Source of the DNA: an uncultured Bacilli bacterium
GTDB taxonomy: Bacteria; Bacillota_I; Bacilli_A; RF39; UBA660
DNA: 6,677 nucleotides
Direction: 5' to 3'
NCBI GenBank assembly: GCA_947853365.1
Contig: CANTWQ010000024.1
Location: forward strand, 1 to 6,677
Positions 1-6,656 of this stretch are shown here, piece after piece; the stretch's first letter is position 1, and the number at the start of each line of letters is the position of its first letter. Both the position numbers and the translations under genes were made by a program. The notes under the pieces are model-generated. The model was not told the DNA's origin and did not search any database. It was given only the letters and a program-made list of their open reading frames with translations.

Positions 1-22
1 TATATATGTTTTCAAAACTTAT

Positions 23-39
23 TGCACATTAATTGTGCA
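23..39. repeat. Short hairpin upstream of the first gene
   Basis: Bases 23-28 (TGCACA) pair perfectly with 34-39 (TGTGCA) around a five-base AT loop. A second perfect inverted repeat, GTTTT-C-AAAAC, lies just left at 8-18. No clear T-run follows on either strand, so this is a poor terminator. It lies about 55 bases upstream of the -35 element, so it could be a protein-binding site or the remnant of a terminator for a gene outside the window. The function is unknown; only the symmetry is certain. Confidence 0.35.
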
Positions 40-93
40 CTTTCAAAAAAAATCTACAACGGTATTTTTCTCTGGTTTTCAAGAAAGAAAAAT

Positions 94-122
94 TTGCATT
101 TTATCAAGGAAGAAGTTATAAT
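94..122 (+). promoter_or_regulatory. Sigma-A-type promoter of the CFI-box gene
   Basis: A -35 hexamer TTGCAT (94-99) and a perfect -10 hexamer TATAAT (117-122) are separated by 17 bases, the ideal spacing. Transcription should start near 129-130, leaving a leader of only about 18 bases, almost all of it the ribosome binding site AAAGGAG (132-138), eight bases before the ATG at 147. The match suggests constitutive, fairly strong expression. The leader is too short for a riboswitch or attenuator. Confidence 0.8.
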
Positions 123-146
123 AAATAGCAAAAAGGAGATGAATTT

Positions 147-746
147 ATGCCATACTGTATGCAATGCACAAAAATGAATTTGCAAGACCGGAACAAATTT
201 AACGAAGCTCTATGTACGGATCGTAATCGTTACTATGATCCATACTCCAGTGCTTGTAGCAACATCGAATATATCGATACCAGTTTAAGAAACAGAGAAG
301 ATGAAAATGAAAAGGCCCAAAATTCCAGTTGTTATCTGACGACAGCGATGTGTCACGCTTTAGGATATACGGATGATTGTGATTACCTTGCTACGTTACG
401 TAACTTTCGTGACACCTATATGATGCAAGATGCCGACAGTATTCCCTTGCTCATCGAATATGAAGTGATTGGACCAATGATTAGCAAACGAGTAGCAAAC
501 GATAAAGAAATGGCTCTTACCATGTTAAACGACTATATTGCCAAAGCCATCTTAGAAATTAGAAAAGGGCAATATACACAAGCAGTAACAACCTATCGAG
601 CAATGGTATATCATCTAAAAGAACAATATCATCTACAAAATGTGAATGTCGATATTTCTGAAGTAGAAATCAAGCAAGAAGAACCATTGACCAAACAAAA
701 AATAAGAGATTATGCCAAAAGTGCCAAATTGATTCGAGCAGAATAA
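147..746 (+). CDS. Cysteine-rich CFI-box-like protein of unknown function
   Basis: This 199-residue soluble protein has no signal peptide or membrane segment. Residues 62-92 run from CYLTTAMC through DDCDYL to LRNFRDTYM. This pattern resembles the CFI-box family (C-[FY]-[IL]-T-T-A ... DDC ... LRxFRD), found in many Bacillota proteins and not biochemically understood. Residues 100-160 (IPLLIEYEVIGPMI, then a helical stretch to about HLKEQYHL) match the helical tail I recall for that family. The N-terminus holds C4, C7 (CMQC), C23 and C37, which could form a zinc site; the core has C62, C69 and C78. The tail from about 168 is charged and lysine/glutamate-rich. The start is set by AAAGGAG eight bases upstream. 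The gene stands alone with its own promoter and terminator, convergent to the operon on the other strand. The family assignment is from remembered motif similarity; the function is unknown. Confidence 0.85.
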   Translation: MPYCMQCTKMNLQDRNKFNEALCTDRNRYYDPYSSACSNIEYIDTSLRNREDENEKAQNSSCYLTTAMCHALGYTDDCDYLATLRNFRDTYMMQDADSIPLLIEYEVIGPMISKRVANDKEMALTMLNDYIAKAILEIRKGQYTQAVTTYRAMVYHLKEQYHLQNVNVDISEVEIKQEEPLTKQKIRDYAKSAKLIRAE

Positions 747-750
747 AAGC

Positions 751-778
751 AAAACTACCCTTGCCTAGGGGTAGTTTT
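751..778. terminator. Shared bidirectional Rho-independent terminator
   Basis: Bases 751-760 (AAAACTACCC) pair perfectly with 769-778 (GGGTAGTTTT) around an eight-base loop, giving a 10-bp stem. On the plus strand the stem runs into a T-rich stretch (TTTTTATTT) and ends the CFI-box gene five bases after its stop codon. On the minus strand the T-rich 3' arm is followed by GCTTTTATTC, so it can also end the rarA transcript. The last base of the stem, 778, is part of the rarA stop codon (778-780). Confidence 0.85.
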
Positions 779-2097
779 TATTTCCATTTTTTTTCTTTGA
801 AATCTTTCACGCGGCGGAGAATTTCGGCAAATTGTTTTTCATGTCCACTGTTGGTCGGATCATAAAATGTTTCGTTCTTTAAAGAGTCCGGTAAACATTG
901 CATCTTCGTGATTTTATTTTCGTAATCATGGGCATATTGATAATCTTTACCATTTCCTAGTTCACGATCCAGTTTCGTAACAGCATTCCGAAGATGCAAA
1001 GGAACTTTTTCTTGCATGGTTCGTCTAGCTACATCAGAGGCTTTCATATAAGCCATATATAAAGAATTCGATTTTGGAGACAAACTAAGATAAACTACCG
1101 CCTGTGCCAAATTCACATTACATTCCGGCATCCCATTAAAATGACATGCTTGATAACAACTGACTGCTTGTACCAAAGCATTGGGACTTGCCATACCAAT
1201 ATCTTCTGATGCAAAGCGAACTAATCTTCTGGCAATATATAAAGGATCTTCTCCCGCCTCTAACATTCGTGCCAAATAGTAAAGTGCCGCATCGGGATCA
1301 CTATTACGCATCGATTTATGTAACGCCGAAATCAAATTATAATGTTCTTCACCATTCTTATCATATAAGAAAACCTTACTTTGCAATGATTGCTCTAATC
1401 CCTTTTTGGTAATGGTTCTCTCCCCTTTTTTGACTGGCGTAATGTTAATCACATTTTCCAAAGTATTTAAAGCTGTCCTAGCATCACCATTACTGATTTC
1501 ACTTATCAGGCGAAAGCAATCCTCCTCTATTTTGACATTATGATATTCTGGCGTTTTTTGTAAAGCTCGTTTTAAAATACCGATAATATCTTCTTGCGAT
1601 AAACTTTTTAAAACATACACTTTAGCCCGTGATAATAAAGCGGAATTGACTTCAAACGATGGATTTTCCGTCGTCGCACCAATTAAAATGATATCTCCGT
1701 TTTCCACATAAGGCAAAAAAGCATCTTGTTGGCTTTTATTAAAACGATGAATTTCATCGACAAAAACGATCGTTCTCTTGCCATTACTTTTATTAAATTT
1801 GGCAATTTCAATCAACTCTTTGATTTCTTTGACACCCGATGTTACCGCAGATAAGTCATAAAACAAAGAATTCGTCTGTTTGGCAATAATTTTTGCAAGT
1901 GTTGTTTTGCCAACTCCTGGGGGTCCCCAAAAAATCATAGATGTGATATGATCGGTTTCGATCATTTTGCGAATTGGCGAGTTTTCCCCGACAATTTCTT
2001 TTTGACCAAAAAACTCTTCTAGCGTCGTTGGACGCATCCGATCAGCCAAAGGTTTAAATTCAAAATGAGTATCATCCATATCAAATAAATGTTCCAT
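778..2097 (-). CDS. rarA: Replication-associated recombination protein A (AAA+ ATPase)
   Basis: RarA (MgsA; eukaryotic Wrnip1/Mgs1) is a tetrameric clamp-loader-like ATPase that acts at single-stranded gaps and stalled replication forks. At 439 residues it has the usual family length. From the start chosen here: an N-terminal PLADRMRPTTLEEFFGQ segment (16-32), Walker A GPPGVGKT (58-65), Walker B VFVDE with the family signature HRFNKSQQDAFLP (111-129), sensor-1 GATTENPSFEVNSALLSRA (140-158) with R157 as probable arginine finger, then the helical tetramerisation domain. The ATG at 2097 is preferred because AGGAG (2106-2110) sits eight bases upstream. An in-frame TTG at 2142 would extend it by 15 residues, but it lacks a ribosome binding site and would overlap the upstream gene. 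It is the last gene of the leftward cluster, 25 bases after the cyclophilin-like gene. Confidence 0.96.
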   Translation of the reverse strand: MEHLFDMDDTHFEFKPLADRMRPTTLEEFFGQKEIVGENSPIRKMIETDHITSMIFWGPPGVGKTTLAKIIAKQTNSLFYDLSAVTSGVKEIKELIEIAKFNKSNGKRTIVFVDEIHRFNKSQQDAFLPYVENGDIILIGATTENPSFEVNSALLSRAKVYVLKSLSQEDIIGILKRALQKTPEYHNVKIEEDCFRLISEISNGDARTALNTLENVINITPVKKGERTITKKGLEQSLQSKVFLYDKNGEEHYNLISALHKSMRNSDPDAALYYLARMLEAGEDPLYIARRLVRFASEDIGMASPNALVQAVSCYQACHFNGMPECNVNLAQAVVYLSLSPKSNSLYMAYMKASDVARRTMQEKVPLHLRNAVTKLDRELGNGKDYQYAHDYENKITKMQCLPDSLKNETFYDPTNSGHEKQFAEILRRVKDFKEKKWK

Positions 2098-2122
2098 CGC
2101 AATATCTCCTCTAAATAGTATC

Positions 2123-2485
2123 CTATACTTTTGTAATAACAACGGATATCGATGTTCGATCTAATACATCGTCCAACAAATCTGCTTGATTGACAGTACC
2201 AATTTTCGTATAAGCATAAGAAGTAGAAAAAGATTGATAAAATAAAACCAAGCAGTCATCTCCATAAAGCATCAGATCTCCTTTTTCAATCATTCCAACA
2301 CATTTTGGATGAGAAGGAAAAACCTCATCAAAATAATAATATTTCTCATTGCCATGCAACTCCTCCATCGTAATCTCAAGAGGTAAACGTCGATATAATT
2401 CTTGCGCAGTATCATTATCCTCTAAGGTCGCACGCAATGTTTTCCCCTGAATATTAAAATCAATTTGCAACTTTCCATTTTCCAT
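2123..2485 (-). CDS. Cyclophilin-like fold protein
   Basis: This 120-residue protein belongs to the small bacterial cyclophilin-like family (a beta-barrel shared with TM1367-type proteins). Family hallmarks visible are an N-terminal strand pair ending in TLEDNDTAQEL (20-30), the LPLEITMEELHGNEKYYY block (34-51), and GDLMLYGDDCLVLFYQSFST (69-88) followed by YAYTKIG. The length fits a complete single-domain protein. Prolyl isomerase activity is not established for this family, so the fold name should not be read as an enzyme assignment. It has no signal peptide and is probably cytoplasmic. AAGGAGA lies a few bases before the ATG. It follows the YbaK-like gene after 35 bases and precedes rarA by 25, within the same leftward run. 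Confidence 0.88.
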   Translation of the reverse strand: MENGKLQIDFNIQGKTLRATLEDNDTAQELYRRLPLEITMEELHGNEKYYYFDEVFPSHPKCVGMIEKGDLMLYGDDCLVLFYQSFSTSYAYTKIGTVNQADLLDDVLDRTSISVVITKV

Positions 2486-2520
2486 TGTCTCTTCTCCTTA
2501 CCTGTTTTAATTTTTTCTCA

Positions 2521-3003
2521 TCACGGCAACTTCTCTTCCATCGGTTTACATACATCGATCCATTTTTCATACCGAGAACTTTTTTCTAATTCTGGAATAG
2601 TCAAAGAAACAGCACTATGATCACTACCACAAGCTGGAAAAACACGATCAAAACGCTGTAACGATACATCTAAATAGACAACGACATTGGACGGAACACC
2701 AAAAGGACAAATCCCTCCCATAGAATAACCAATCACATCTTCTAATTCACCACTGGGGATCATTTTTGCTTTTTCATGAAATTCCTGTTTAAATTTACTG
2801 TTATCAATTCGTTGATCTCCCGATGTCACAATCAAAATCGGATTCCCACCGACGAAAAAAGCCATAGTCTTAGCAATTTCCGCTTCCTGACAATGAAGAG
2901 CAAGGGAGGCATCTTTTACAGTTTTCGAAGAAACTGAAAACTCCATAATCTGCTTCTCTAATCCCATGTTTGTTAAATATACTTTTGCGGTTTGAAATGA
3001 CAT
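2521..3003 (-). CDS. YbaK/EbsC family aminoacyl-tRNA deacylase
   Basis: This 160-residue protein has the full length of the YbaK/ProX/INS superfamily, whose members hydrolyse mischarged tRNAs in trans, such as Cys-tRNA(Pro) or Ala-tRNA(Pro). Visible hallmarks are K45 in EAEIAKTMAFFV, aligning with the lysine essential in YbaK, the IDNSKF segment (66-71), the glycine-rich GGICPFGV loop (96-103) and ACGSDHSAV (124-132). The substrate cannot be read from the sequence; many Gram-positive members in this subgroup are simply called YbaK/EbsC. The start is well supported: AGGAGG (3013-3018) lies nine bases upstream and overlaps the stop codon of the preceding MBL-fold gene, so translation may be coupled. 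The gap to that gene is 13 bases. Confidence 0.92.
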   Translation of the reverse strand: MSFQTAKVYLTNMGLEKQIMEFSVSSKTVKDASLALHCQEAEIAKTMAFFVGGNPILIVTSGDQRIDNSKFKQEFHEKAKMIPSGELEDVIGYSMGGICPFGVPSNVVVYLDVSLQRFDRVFPACGSDHSAVSLTIPELEKSSRYEKWIDVCKPMEEKLP

Positions 3004-3016
3004 AATTTTTTACCTC

Positions 3017-3892
3017 CTAACCTATAACTTTCCATATCATTTGATTGTCAACCCATTGATATGTTACCTTTCCTTCTTCATACAAATAAGAAAGATAAGA
3101 ACGAATGGTACTACCAACCAATACAAATTGATTTTCATCCATGGTTAACTGATAATGATCAAATATTTTTTTTAACAGTTGTTCAAATGTAATTCCATCA
3201 CCACAATACTGACAAATTGTTTCACAAATTTCCTGAATCTTTTGCCGATTACAAGAAAGCAAAGTAGAAATATCTTTGGTCACTTTACCATGAGATGGTA
3301 CAAAAATCCCTCCTTTTAACGTTTCCAAATAAGAAAGTGTCGAAAGATAAGATGCAACATCATAAAGGAAAAACACGTGATACTTTTCGATGGTTTCTAA
3401 ACTACATAAAGCATCGGCCACAAAATAAACATTATCACTCGTTTGAATTCCAATCATATCGAACGAATGACCTGGCAATGTAAAATAACAAAGGCCTTCA
3501 GGTAACCCATGATCAATATCCGAAACATCAGATGATTTTGCACATAAAAATTTATTGGTTAACGAATGAAAAGGATACCCTCCATAAAGAAAAGAAGGTT
3601 CTAACAACGGATGAGAAATAAAAACTTTTTCGATTCCCTTTGCCAAAATCACACATCCAGTTCGATCTTGAATCACTTTATTTCCACCGATATGATCTGC
3701 ATGAGAATGCGTTGAAATGATACCTTTGACTTTCCATCCGGCATCCTCGATCACTTTTAAAATCTTTTTACCAGCATCTTTATCGTTTCCCGTATCAATC
3801 AAATAAACACTATAATCATCAATGAGATAAACACCAATATTGGTAGCGTTAGGAATAACATAAGTCCTTTCTCCCAAAGACACAAGTTCCAT
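3017..3892 (-). CDS. MBL-fold metallo-hydrolase
   Basis: This 291-residue protein carries a complete dinuclear metal site of the metallo-beta-lactamase fold: THSHADHIGG (H62, H64, D66, H67), LPGHS (H142), a bridging-type aspartate in VADALC (D160) and VPSHG (H201). The overall plan resembles glyoxalase II/LACTB2-type hydrolases. Residues from about 210 to the end form a helical C-terminal region with a YLYEEGKVTYQW stretch suggesting a small winged-helix-like domain. The substrate is unknown: thioesters, lactones, phosphodiesters and RNA are all possible, and the absence of the beta-CASP motifs argues against an RNase J. It starts 15 bases after copZ, and its AGAGGTGA ribosome binding site directly abuts the copZ stop. 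No signal peptide, so cytoplasmic. It is not a beta-lactamase in any demonstrable sense. Confidence 0.92.
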   Translation of the reverse strand: MELVSLGERTYVIPNATNIGVYLIDDYSVYLIDTGNDKDAGKKILKVIEDAGWKVKGIISTHSHADHIGGNKVIQDRTGCVILAKGIEKVFISHPLLEPSFLYGGYPFHSLTNKFLCAKSSDVSDIDHGLPEGLCYFTLPGHSFDMIGIQTSDNVYFVADALCSLETIEKYHVFFLYDVASYLSTLSYLETLKGGIFVPSHGKVTKDISTLLSCNRQKIQEICETICQYCGDGITFEQLLKKIFDHYQLTMDENQFVLVGSTIRSYLSYLYEEGKVTYQWVDNQMIWKVIG

Positions 3893-3907
3893 GTAATATC
3901 ACCTCTT

Positions 3908-4129
3908 CTAACGTTTCACTTGAAAATCTAAATTTTCAATTTTCGAAATAACCATATCTTCATCCAAACTTTTTCGGTAATGAACCGTAACCAAACCAGT
4001 TTCTAAAACTACATCAACCGCTGTCACATTGGGAACCATCGAAACCGCTTTTTTCACCCGATTCATACAACCTTCACAGGTCATTCCTTCGACATGAAAT
4101 TCTTTTGTCATTTTCTTTCCGAACATCAT
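3908..4129 (-). CDS. copZ: Copper chaperone, single HMA domain
   Basis: This 73-residue protein is one heavy-metal-associated domain. Its GMTCEGC loop (C18 and C21) binds Cu(I), and the remaining sequence fits the beta-alpha-beta-beta-alpha-beta ferredoxin-like fold with family-typical TVHYRKSLDEDMVISKIENLDF near the end. CopZ carries cytosolic Cu(I) and hands it to CopA. The start is ambiguous. The first ATG (4127-4129) overlaps the copA stop as ATGA but lies only four bases from AAAGGAG (4134-4140). A second ATG directly after it has a better seven-base spacing, and the third Met (residue 7) would give the more usual short N-terminus. Overlap with copA implies translational coupling and supports a copper role over zinc or mercury. 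Confidence 0.93.
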   Translation of the reverse strand: MMFGKKMTKEFHVEGMTCEGCMNRVKKAVSMVPNVTAVDVVLETGLVTVHYRKSLDEDMVISKIENLDFQVKR

Positions 4130-6318
4130 TTTTCTCCTTTCTCTAAACGCATCATTCGTAACGAATTAAAAACAACCGTAAGACTACTTCCGATCATCGC
4201 AATACTCGCATACATTGGGTTCATTGTAATGCCAACTGGTCTTAAAATACCCATCGCAATTGGGATCATACAAACATTATAGAAAAAGGCCCAAAAAAGA
4301 TTTTGACAAATAAGGCGATACGACTTCTTACCAATATCGAAAAAGGATAATAGATGATGCAATTGATTATGCACCAAAAGAACATCCGCGGCATCGGCAG
4401 CTACATCAGTTCCATCAGAAATGCTAACACCAATCGTAGCTTTGACCAAAGACGGTGCATCATTGATCCCATCACCAATCATCATCACTTGATGACCATC
4501 GTCCAACAATTTAGTTACAATCGACAACTTATCCGTTGGTAATACTTCGGCAAGCACATGATCAATTCCTAGTTCATTGGCAATCAAACGGGCAGTATTC
4601 TCATGATCTCCCGTTAACATAATCACATCTAAATTCCGTGATTTTAAATTCGCTACAAAACTTCTAGCATCCGTGCGTAAAATATCCTTCACTCCAAATA
4701 ATGCCAGTACTTTATCTTCTTCGATCAAAAAAACGATACTACATCCTTCCTCCGTAAGAGCGTGAATGTCTTCCGTATAAATATTTTCGATCTGTAGCTT
4801 CTGCAATAATTTTTGGTTTCCTGCATAATACGTTTTCTTTGCAATTTCTCCCTGCAATCCCATACCATCCAAATTTTTAAAATGGGTCACGTTATTTTTA
4901 TGTTCCATTGGAAAGGCACTCGCAATGGGATGGACTGAATTCGCTTCCAGACTGGCCATTCGTTCCAATAATTGTTGATCACTCTGGTGACTATAATTAT
5001 AAATTTTATGTACTTTCAGTTTTCCATAAGTCAATGTACCCGTTTTATCTAACACCACAGTATCTATTTTTCTCACCTGTTCTAAAGCAATCGCATTTTT
5101 TAGAAAGATACCATTTTTGGCACATAGTCCATGACTCAAAACAGATACCAATGGAACAGCTAAACCTACTGAACAAGGACAAGCGACCACCAAAATCGTT
5201 ACAAAGGCATTGATCGAATCAAAGAAGGATAAACCAAGAAGTAGATAGACCACAAAAGTAGAAACAGCAATGACCATGAGAACAGGAACAAAATAACTAC
5301 TAATTTTGTCTGCCAATCGTTGTAATTTATTTTTATAGTTCGTTGCTTCTATTACCAAAGAAACAATTTCAGAAATAGTCGATTTTTTACCAATCCGTTC
5401 TGCCTTATAATATAATATTCCATCATAATTCATGGAACCTGCGATTACATTGGCATCCTTTTCTTTTCGCACCGGTACACTTTCTCCAGTAATAAATGAC
5501 TCATCCACATGCGAAGTGCCTTTCACAACAATTCCATCGACGGCAATTTTTTCATTTGGTTTACAAAGAAGGGTATCTCCAATTTTCACTTCGTCAATAT
5601 CGACCAACTGTTCTTTCTCTCCATGAATCACACGAGCTTTTTTCGGGGTAATTTGCACCAACTCTTGAATGGCCCCTTTGGTTTTATCTTTACTTACTTC
5701 TTCGATATATCGTCCTAATTTTACAAAATAGATTACCATGCAGATGGCTTCGAAATACAAATAATGTAAATATTCCAACTCACCCGCAAAAATATGAATG
5801 GCTCCATACAAACTATAGAAAAAACTACTGATAACACTAATCATTACCAACGTATCCATGTTAGGCATACGATGCAGTAAATTCAAAATGCCACTACGTA
5901 ACATCCGGTAACCAAAAAGCATGAATAAAATGGAAAAAGCAAATAATACACTGGTATATAAAATAGGATTGTCATGATAACCGAGTCCCGGAATTTCTGG
6001 AAGAGAAAACATATGTGCCATGGCAACATAAAAAACAAAGATCAAAAAAAGGCCAAACACAATAAACGAAGTTCGCTCGCGCTTTGTCTTTACTTCATCG
6101 GAAACTTCCCTAAATTCACCAAGGCTCTCGAAACCCGCTTCTTGAATATATCGTTCTATTTGGGAAATCGTTAAATCTTCGTAAGTAATCGTTGCCAGCG
6201 CCAGCACCAAATTGACTTCTACATCGACAATGCCTTTTTGTCTTTTTAAATATTTTTCAAGACCGTTGGAGCAGGCACTACACGTCATACCATCGATTCT
6301 TAAAACCATTTTTTTCAT
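4126..6318 (-). CDS. copA: Cu(I)-exporting P1B-type ATPase
   Basis: CopA uses ATP to export Cu(I) across the cell membrane. At 730 residues it is full length with a single N-terminal HMA domain (GMTCSAC, C13 and C16, to about residue 65). Hydrophobic segments lie near 83-103, 120-137, 154-176, 185-200, 341-361 and 370-392, with the last two near 670-692 and 700-720. P-type motifs are complete: TGES (277-280), the CPC metal site (380-382), DKTGT with phosphorylated D424, the HP motif (H463-P464), TGD (569-571) and GDGINDAP (615-622). Cu(I) selectivity is supported by YN in the seventh helix (680-681) and MIGSS in the eighth (708-712), matching the P1B-1 pattern. The start follows AGGTGA by eight bases; an in-frame TGA just upstream rules out a longer protein. 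It is first in the leftward cluster. The CPC is followed by SVGLAVP rather than the commoner ALGLATP. Confidence 0.97.
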   Translation of the reverse strand: MKKMVLRIDGMTCSACSNGLEKYLKRQKGIVDVEVNLVLALATITYEDLTISQIERYIQEAGFESLGEFREVSDEVKTKRERTSFIVFGLFLIFVFYVAMAHMFSLPEIPGLGYHDNPILYTSVLFAFSILFMLFGYRMLRSGILNLLHRMPNMDTLVMISVISSFFYSLYGAIHIFAGELEYLHYLYFEAICMVIYFVKLGRYIEEVSKDKTKGAIQELVQITPKKARVIHGEKEQLVDIDEVKIGDTLLCKPNEKIAVDGIVVKGTSHVDESFITGESVPVRKEKDANVIAGSMNYDGILYYKAERIGKKSTISEIVSLVIEATNYKNKLQRLADKISSYFVPVLMVIAVSTFVVYLLLGLSFFDSINAFVTILVVACPCSVGLAVPLVSVLSHGLCAKNGIFLKNAIALEQVRKIDTVVLDKTGTLTYGKLKVHKIYNYSHQSDQQLLERMASLEANSVHPIASAFPMEHKNNVTHFKNLDGMGLQGEIAKKTYYAGNQKLLQKLQIENIYTEDIHALTEEGCSIVFLIEEDKVLALFGVKDILRTDARSFVANLKSRNLDVIMLTGDHENTARLIANELGIDHVLAEVLPTDKLSIVTKLLDDGHQVMMIGDGINDAPSLVKATIGVSISDGTDVAADAADVLLVHNQLHHLLSFFDIGKKSYRLICQNLFWAFFYNVCMIPIAMGILRPVGITMNPMYASIAMIGSSLTVVFNSLRMMRLEKGEK

Positions 6319-6346
6319 ATATCAAATCACCTACTTCTTTTCTCAT
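6278..6346 (-). other. Possible 22-codon leader ORF overlapping the copA start
   Basis: An ATG at 6344-6346 lies four bases downstream of AGAGGAGG (6351-6358), the strongest ribosome binding site near copA. It opens a frame of 22 codons beginning MRKEVGDLIYEK and ending in RWYDV at a TAG at 6278-6280. It is one base out of frame with copA and overlaps the first 41 bases of that gene, so ribosomes translating it would cross the copA start. It contains no cysteine or histidine and only the initiator methionine, so it is not an obvious copper-sensing peptide. It may be a translational leader, or the ATG may be accidental. The reading frame and binding site are seen; the regulatory role is inference. 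Confidence 0.3.
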
Positions 6347-6361
6347 CTGTCCTCCTCTATT

Positions 6362-6412
6362 TTAACATAAGATAGCACAGAAAAAGATAAAAGTTTGTAA
6401 CCTTTGATCAAA
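6362..6412 (-). promoter_or_regulatory. Probable promoter and operator region of copA
   Basis: Reading leftward, two overlapping promoter candidates are present. One has -35 TTGATC (6406-6411) and -10 TATCTT (6384-6389) with a 16-base spacer. The other is an extended -10, TGCTATCTT (6369-6377), with no good -35; it would start transcription near 6362, just ahead of AGAGGAGG. A perfect 10-bp palindrome TTTGATCAAA (6403-6412) overlaps the first -35. An imperfect one, AAAG...CTTT (6390-6405), fills the spacer. A repressor or activator could bind here. The CopY box (TACANNTGTA) is absent, and I see no GC-rich CsoR-type operator. Exact promoter position is uncertain. Confidence 0.4.
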
Positions 6413-6630
6413 TCTCATACAAAGATCATGTGAATATTACAGAAAACAAAAAGAATACAATCAATAAACTATTTCATCTTATTCTGTGATGAAAAGAAAT
6501 ATCACTTTTTCTCACAAACGAAAGATAGGGAAACAATATAATCTTAGTAAGGTATGGGGGTGAAAAAATCGAACCGGAAAAGAAAGAATCTTTTTTCAAG
6601 GCTTTTCAGAAAGCTAACTACGTGAGGCAC
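6413..6630. other. Intergenic stretch with weak dyads and no convincing gene
   Basis: This AT-rich stretch has no long reading frame with a proper start. TTTCATC (6472-6478) can pair with GATGAAA (6488-6494). Alternatively GTGAT (6486-6490) can pair with ATCAC (6501-6505), the latter followed by five Ts on the plus strand; the two pairings exclude each other. A plus-strand TATAAT (6537-6542) has no matching -35. GCTTT/AAAGC (6601-6614) makes a small hairpin. None reaches the standard of a known riboswitch or RNA gene. Confidence 0.4.
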
Positions 6631-6656
6631 AAAAAAATAGACTTTGTGAAGTCTAT
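6631..6656 (-). terminator. Weak leftward Rho-independent terminator
   Basis: On the minus strand an eight-base-pair hairpin (ATAGACTT, loop CACA, AAGTCTAT; 6637-6656) is followed at once by a run of seven Ts, ending at 6631. This is the shape of a terminator for a leftward gene lying beyond the right edge, and it would insulate copA from that gene. Only two of the eight pairs are G-C, so the hairpin is weak. On the plus strand the same hairpin has no T-run and would not terminate. Confidence 0.5.

Noticed and set aside
23..48. Terminator of a gene left of the window
   Set aside because: The hairpin is real, but neither strand has the following T-run, so termination cannot be supported.
1188..1412. 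Plus-strand 74-residue reading frame inside rarA
   Set aside because: It lies wholly antisense to a well-conserved gene, shows no recognisable family and has no convincing ribosome binding site. The other plus-strand frames within 3295-6174 were rejected for the same reasons.
2098..2142. Fifteen-residue N-terminal extension of RarA from a TTG start at 2142
   Set aside because: It has no ribosome binding site, would overlap the cyclophilin-like gene, and adds residues unlike the family N-terminus; the ATG at 2097 has AGGAG at ideal spacing.
6420..6437. Possible CopY-type operator around TGTGAATATTACA
   Set aside because: The sequence is not a true dyad when the halves are aligned without a gap and does not match TACANNTGTA.
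6551..6590. Possible minus-strand tRNA 3' end (GGTTCGATT followed by CCCCCATACC)
   Set aside because: The T-arm stem does not pair, no matching 5' acceptor strand, D-arm or anticodon arm was found, and the resemblance is limited to the TTCGA core.
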